From Histoplasma ohiense (Eukaryota > Ascomycota > Eurotiomycetes > Onygenales > Ajellomycetaceae), in assembly GCA_017607445.1 (NCBI GenBank), contig JAEVHH010000006.1, positions 2,418,001 to 2,482,000 on the forward strand: a stretch of DNA of 64,000 nt, read 5' to 3'. Shown here in pieces: positions 58,000 through 64,000 of this stretch. The position numbers were made by a program, and so were the translations under genes. Below the pieces are notes generated by a model. It searched no databases. It worked only from the letters and a program-made list of their open reading frames with translations, and was not told where the DNA came from. The number at the start of each line of letters is the position of its first letter. The stretch's first letter is position 1.

Positions 58000-60052
58000 T
58001 TTCTCAACTTTATTATTCTCAGAATTCATTCCACACATAATTTCTCATCATTTATATTCATCATAGCAACTTCAGTAATTGCTGAATCAGAGAATTCATC
58101 ACCTTCTTTAATGAAGGTTCAAGATCTTATAGAAATAAGAGTGGATCAAATGATTTATATTGTTTACAAGTTCTCACAAGATGAGCTCTTTCAAGTCTGA
58201 TGGATGCACACTTTCTTTTTTCTTGATGATGAAAAACAACACAATCTATGAAAAAACCAGTATAGACAACAAGAAGATCTATGGAAAAACTTTCAACAAG
58301 TTGTTGTGAAGATTACTGAAGAGTCATTTCTCTGCTGTAATCATTGCAACTTCATACAAAAACATCCATTCTGAAGTGGATATGAATCAGAAGAAATCAC
58401 ACAATATTTGAAATCTGCTGATTGTCTACAGCTTAGAGAAAAACATCAGAATATTCTTCATGAACTGATATTTATATCATCTACTCTCATTAATAGTAAC
58501 AATATTTGGTAATGCTTATGTACTATTTTGCAGGAAAATATGTGAAAATGACAACAAACTGATGCCAATCTTTCAATTCCAACTCTTTCATCAGACAACT
58601 TTCAAGAACAACTTCTATATCTATGTATATTCTTGAATCTTCCACTGCATGCTGTTGAAAACTCGGAATTTTGAACTTTATTTCAAATGCTTAATTCATA
58701 TATTCAAATTCCTCATCAATTCAGTCTCTGCTCTTCTCTGAATATACATTACAACAATGATATGCAACAACTTGGACTTCTGTTGAAGAAACAACAGAAG
58801 ATATCACTGACAGTGAATGCATGAACAAGCATCAACAATCTATTCTTTTTGAGTGCAGTTTGTTATTTTATTGATGAGAATTGGAATTATAAAGAGAAAT
58901 TGATTGACTTTGAACAATTGAAAAGCAGTCATACAGATGAATATATGACTGATGTTCTTATGACAATCATTAAAAATGATTACTGAGATATTTCATCAGA
59001 TCTTCTCACAATCACAACAGACAATGCAGCAAACAACTTGATTATGATGCAGAGTCTGAAACAAAAACTGGTATTGTATAGATGAAATGATAAATGTGGA
59101 TATATTCTCTGTATTGCACATATTATTCAGCTTGTTATTCAAGCATTGGTTAAAGGCCTGGATATTGAACCTGAAAACACAGAACTGACCAGTTGTTTTG
59201 ATGAGAATGATGTTGAAATTGTTACTCACATCACATTCTCATCAACCCTTTGCAAGATAATGATATTTGATAATGCTTCAGTGAAAATTGATCAATTTGC
59301 TAACTATCTCATTATCTTTTTTAGATTCATCACATTGCCAATGCAATCAGTACTTCTCTCAAACAACAACAACAGATATTCAAGCCACACACAGCTCAGT
59401 TCCTTCTCTTAATATGATACAAGATGTTTGAACACAGTGGAGTTCTATCTATAAGATGACAGTTTGAGCACTTTGACTAAAAGATGCTGTGAATCATTGG
59501 GTTCAGAATTCTGAGTGAGAGAAGATTTGTGCTCTAAAACTTTCTGATACAGAGTGAGCACAGTTAAAATATGTTGTTGAACTGTTGTTTATCTTTTACA
59601 AAACAACAAAGACTGTGTCTATTACAGTAACATCAATGATGCAAGCTTCTTGATGAATATACAACAGTTTATTTACTCATTTGAAAACTCAGATGACTCA
59701 TGTATGAGAAGAGCAATTCTGAGATAGAGTTATTTCTGCAGCAATTGAAAGAGCTTGAGACAAACTTGCAGAGTATTATGCAAGAATCAATCAATCATTT
59801 GCTGATTATTATGCTGTTGCTGCTGTACTTGATCCCTCTCATCAAATCAATGCATATACTCCCAGGGATTGGACGGCGGAAGAACGACAAATCTATGTTG
59901 ATATAACTCAGACATACTACAACAACAACTATCAACAATATAAACAGAATAATACACAAATTGAAGAGTCAATAGAGTATGATTCTTTGATTAGTAACTT
60001 TGTTTTTTATAATACTCACTGAGATATTGATATTAATCTGTTACTAATATTT
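58000..60052 (+). pseudogene. hAT-family transposase, 3'-truncated and decayed
   Basis: Approximate start. A BED-type zinc finger candidate lies at 58333-58450 (CCNHCNFIQKHPF...HQNILH). In the same frame, the hAT catalytic-domain signature TTDNAANN (about 59013-59036) is followed by the CIAHIIQLVIQ motif (about 59113-59145). After one frame change, YYAVAAVLDPSHQ (59807-59845) matches the conserved hAT segment before the C-terminal dimerisation domain. The reading is cut at 60052 by element A5, so the C-terminal domain is missing here. Stops (TGA) occur, for example at 58375. It belongs plausibly to the hAT starting at 48877 and could be the source of enzyme for the MITEs. Confidence 0.8.
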
Positions 60053-60648
60053 TGTAACGGGCGTACTTCGATTAACGATCTAGCACTATCCTAATACAGA
60101 TTACAAATTGATTAAGGAAAGAAAGAGAAAAGAAATCAGAAGAAAAGATCATACAAAGAGGGTTCTTATAGAGGAAAGTTCAGAACAGAAGAATATCAGA
60201 AGCCACTCCACAGTGAAGCATGAAGCAGAAGAACATTAAGAGATACACATAAGAATCATTAGAAGCTATACAAGCACAGAATGTGGGGCAGAGGAATCAT
60301 TGAGAGCTATGCAGAAGAATCATTAGAGACTACATAAGCACAGAACACAGAGTGAAAGAACATAAGAAGCTATATGAAAGAATTGTTAGAGACTACACAA
60401 GTGTGGAACACAGAGCAGAAGAATGTAAGAAGCTACATGGAAGAATTGTTAGAGACTACACAAGCACAGAGCACAGAGTGGAAGAATGTTAAGAGCTACA
60501 CAGAAGAATCATTAGAAACTACACAAGTGCAGAGCACAGAGTGGAAGAACATTGAGAATTACACAAAATCACAGCAATCAGAAACAAGTGGATGCAGAAG
60601 AGGAGTTGATTGTATAAGTTAATTACTAATAAATGCTAACTCATCACA
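60053..60648 (-). repeat. A5 3' LTR (596 bp)
   Basis: TGTAACGGGCGTACTTCG to CTCATCACA, the longest LTR in the window, with six units of 63 bp. Equivalent positions recur at about 60305, 60368, 60431 and 60494, exactly 63 apart. The polypurine tract follows at 60649-60665. Confidence 0.92.
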
Positions 60649-63600
60649 TTATCCCCCCCTACCAGAGTGAGTGAGGACTTGTAGATGTCGAGGGTGGTGG
60701 TGTCCTTCAAGACAGACACAGATTCTCAGATCAGACAATCATATTCTACTCATTTGATGAGATATTCACAGCAGTGGTGATTGATTCTATTGTCAAGAAT
60801 TGCTTCAATTTCCCACTTGAGTTTGTTATCTTCTTCTATGATGATGGATGGCTGTCAATTGGAGATTCTCTGGGAGGGGAATGGATTCTCAGCCGCAGGT
60901 CAGAGCAGGTTCATATGAAAGATATCATGAATATCAGATGAGATGTTGAGTTGATAATTATGTGTATCTAGCACTTTCTTCACTGTATACTTGATATAGT
61001 GATAATCTAGTGTACATAAGAGATGATTCATTCTTATGTTTTTGAGATCTAGTCAGACTTTGTCTTCTATATAATATTGAGTTGCAGAACTTCTTCTGAT
61101 GTTTGTTTGATTTTTGTAATTTTGCTGAGTGCTGATCATTGAAGTTTCTGCTCATTCATGAGCTTTCTTCAGCTTGTTCATGATGTTCTCTGCTGTCTGT
61201 ATAAAGCTGTGGATGTACATGGTTTCTCAGAGAGTCTCAGAGAAGTTCAGAACCTCTAAGTTGTATCTGTATAGAAGAAAGAATGAGCTTACATCTGTTA
61301 TAGTGGAATCTCAACTGTTAATCACAATCTCAGCATATGACAGCAGATTGCTTCAGTTGTCTTGTGTGTAATTGCAGAACTTACAGAGAATGTTCTTTAC
61401 TGTTTGTATCATTCTCTCAATAGCTTCATCAGTCTCTGAGTGGTACACTGTTGATAACTTTTGTTTGATTCTTAATAATTAGCATACACAGACTCAGAGT
61501 GCACTGATGAATTGACTGTCTCTATCTGACACAATAGATGAAGACAGACTATATATATGATAGAACAGACTTCTGATGAAAGCATCTACAACTACTTTGA
61601 CATTCATCTTGTCACAGAGCTGTAGTATTACATCCTTGCTGAGTCAGTCAACAATGACTAGAATGTTTGTAGAACCTTCATTTTTGAGTAAGAAAACTGC
61701 AAAATTGATAGCTATATCACATCAAGTTTGATCAGAGACAGATAGAGGCTTCAGCATCTCTTTTCAGCATTCATGTTATATCATCACTAAGCTGCAGCAA
61801 TCACAGTTGTGTACAAACTGATGTATGTCTTTCAACATATCTGATCAGTAGAATTCTCAGATGATGATGTTGTACATAATTTTGTATTCTGAGTGCTCAG
61901 TCATCAGCAAGTCATGAATTTCTTGTATGATCTGTGTTTGTAGAGATTCTGAATCAGAGACTCATCATCTATCTCAAAAGTGTAAGCAGTTGTCATTGTT
62001 GATTAAACATGCTGAGATATCTGTTCTTGAGTATACATCTGTGGAGAATTGAGATGCTTTGCTTCATATAGCTTTGACAGTTTGTTGTCAGAATTCATCT
62101 GTCTCTGCTGCTAGTCTTCATTATTCTTTGAGTGAGGGTTCTTGAGCTTGGAACTGATTGATATGTATGCAGAGTTCATCTGATTGTATAGAACTTTCTA
62201 TGATTGCAGAGTTGATTAATCAATGCTCTCAGTGTTTCCATCTGTCATTCAAGTCATCAGATGATATATCTTGTTTTCAGCAGAACAGAGCATTCACAAA
62301 GATGTTCTCTACTTCAGATTGATAATGAATTGTGAATGAAAAACAGCTAAGGAACAATGATCAATGCATATGTCTTTCAGTGAGCTTACAAGTGGTTGTG
62401 AAGTACTCTAAGTTCTTATAATTGATAACAATCTCAAACCTCTCAACACTCATGAGTTTGAATTCTCATTCTTCAAGACATTGTATGATTGCTAGAAGCT
62501 TCTTGTTGTAGATCTTGTAGTTGCATTTGATGAGTGACATCTTTTTTGAAATGAAGGCACAAGATTGTAGAACATTTTTGTTGTCATATTACATCAGTGC
62601 TTCATCTACTATATAATCTGAGGCATCTGTTTCAAGAATTGTATGCTTATCTGAATTGAATGATTGCAGCATCAGAGTGCTTGTGAACATACACTTCAGC
62701 TTTTTGAATACTGCATCCACTTTGTCAGTTCATTGAAATACAGTGTCTTTTCAGGTCAGATCTGTTAGTGATCATATAATATCAGAGAAGTTCTTGATAA
62801 ATCTTCAGTAGAAGTTGACAAACTCTAGAAAGCTTCTAATCTCTTTTACTGAGACTGATATCTTTCAGTTGAGGATTGCTTCCATCTTCTTAGAATTCAT
62901 ACATACATCTTTTTCAGCTTCAATGATGAATTCTAGATAGATTGTAGACTTGGTCTCAAAGTTGCATTTGTCAATGTCCACTTGCAGTTCAGCTTTTTGT
63001 AGGCAGTCAAGAACTTGTCATATGTGTTTATGATGCTCAGTGAACAATTCATTGATGAAGATCAAGATATCATCCATGTACACTGAGGTGATCTCATTGA
63101 GCAGATCTCATAGAGCTCAGTTAATGTATTTCTGAAATGTACTCAGAGTGTTTGTCAATTCAAAGAGGGTCACTGTTCATTTGTATAATCTGTAATGTGT
63201 ATGAAAGACAGTTAGTCATTCATCATCTTCATTAATTCTTATCTTGTAGAAGGCTGCAGAGATGTCAAGTTTTGTAAATCATTTTGCTTTTTCTATCTGT
63301 TTGAGTGTTTCATTGATGAGTGAGAGAAGATATTGATTCTTCTGTGTAATCTTGTTGAATTCTTGATAGTCAATACAGAATCATAAGCCATCTTCTGATT
63401 TCTTTGCAAACAGTACAGATGCTGCAGTGGGTGAGTTGCTAATATGAATAAAGTCTTTGTCTAGTAATTCATTGAATGTTTTTCATAGAATGAGGAGCTT
63501 GTTGTGTGATATACTGTAAAGAGGATCTCAGAGCAGTTGCAGATTCTTACTGTCTTTTTTAATGAGCTTGATTGTATGATCTATACCAGATTCTCAGTGA

Positions 63601-64000
63601 GAGAGAAGCTTTTCAGCTTCTTTCTCATCAAATACATCTGTGAAGTCTTTGTACAATTCAGATAGTTTCTTGTGTGGTTTCTTGAGATCTTTAGATTCTA
63701 ACTTTTCTAATGCTTTCTTGATATCCACTATGCTAGCAGTGAACACTTGGACATTCTTCTTCTCATGCACTTGATGGGTTAGTAGTTTGTACACTTTCAT
63801 TGATATCTGAATGAGATCAGTGGTTCTATCAACATTCTTCTTGTAAACATGATCATCTTCTGGAAAAATAAGACAGCAGTTGCATTCATTCAACAAGGTT
63901 TCAAATTCTGTGAGTTATGATAGACTGAGCATTAGATTGTACTCAAGGTCTTGTATTTTGTATGTGTATACATTCTTTTTCTTGTGTTCTTCTACATTGA
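60636..64000 (-). pseudogene. A5 pol polyprotein, decayed; YMDD intact
   Basis: Reverse frame from stop CTA (60636-60638, TAG) inside the LTR, through chromodomain (about 60720-60835), integrase (about 61300-62000), RNase H (about 62350-62680), RT with the YMDD box intact (63069-63080) and the protease/RT linker (63594-63896). The protease itself is at the window edge. Many stops from TGG to TGA. Confidence 0.87.

Larger units (their letters stand above)
60053..64000 (-). mobile_element. Family-A copy A5, 3' part
   Basis: Reverse-strand element with its 3' LTR at 60053-60648 and pol up to the window edge. It is inserted in the hAT transposase. The left duplication should be ATATT (60048-60052). 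Confidence 0.92.

Noticed and set aside
1..64000. Classical CpA-type RIP
   Set aside because: CpA/TpG steps are abundant and TpA is scarce in the decayed elements; the missing steps are CG, CC and GG.

Overview
The window looks like a gene-poor, transposon-packed stretch of a filamentous fungal chromosome, probably an ascomycete of the Pezizomycotina. The evidence is chromodomain-bearing Ty3/gypsy elements, a Tad1-like LINE with C-terminal RNase H, hAT elements with 8-bp target duplications, a tRNA-derived SINE, and heavy C-to-T decay of repeats. I found no confident host gene. Nearly all of the 64 kb is mobile DNA, and almost all of its proteins are broken by point mutations rather than indels.

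The main component is one LTR-retrotransposon family (family A; LTR starts TGTGACGGG and ends CCCGTTACA in this orientation). Seven copies are at least partly present: A0 (1-3253, -), A0b (3254-7904, -), A1 (9205-15217, +, complete), A2 (15850-21885, -), A6 (22007 to 48876 and probably beyond, +), A3 (34419-47192, +, complete), A4 (49906-55969, -, complete, divergent gag) and A5 (60053-64000, -, runs off); A4 is the divergent member, so the strict family has seven. Gag spans exactly 1014 bp in every strict family-A copy where both ends are visible. The copies share a predicted self-priming arrangement and a predicted -1 frameshift signal. A second chromovirus, family B (22451-29904, -), sits inside the 5' LTR of A6.

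The insertions are nested. An old reverse-strand gag fragment (21886-22006) was hit by A6. A6 was then hit by family B, by two minisatellite-bearing hAT MITEs (31470-32841 and 47320-48370), by A3 (which carries a LINE at 34801-41482 in its 5' LTR) and by a larger hAT element whose left end is at 48877. That hAT apparently encodes the transposase remnant at about 58000-60052 and was hit by A4 and A5. A4 in turn carries a SINE at 51670-52062. Direct target duplications support most of these steps. A third MITE (6309-7781) sits in the LTR of A0b.

Decay is C-to-T on either strand, mainly at CpG and CpC, with CpA largely kept. This differs from classical CpA-directed repeat-induced point mutation (RIP). 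It turns Trp TGG codons into TGA and breaks the ORFs into short pieces. The SINE, the MITE minisatellites, parts of family B and some outer LTR ends are much less affected. The non-TE or unassigned stretches are 7905-9204 plus 15223-15849 (contiguous before A1 inserted), 49200-49905 and 55970-57950.
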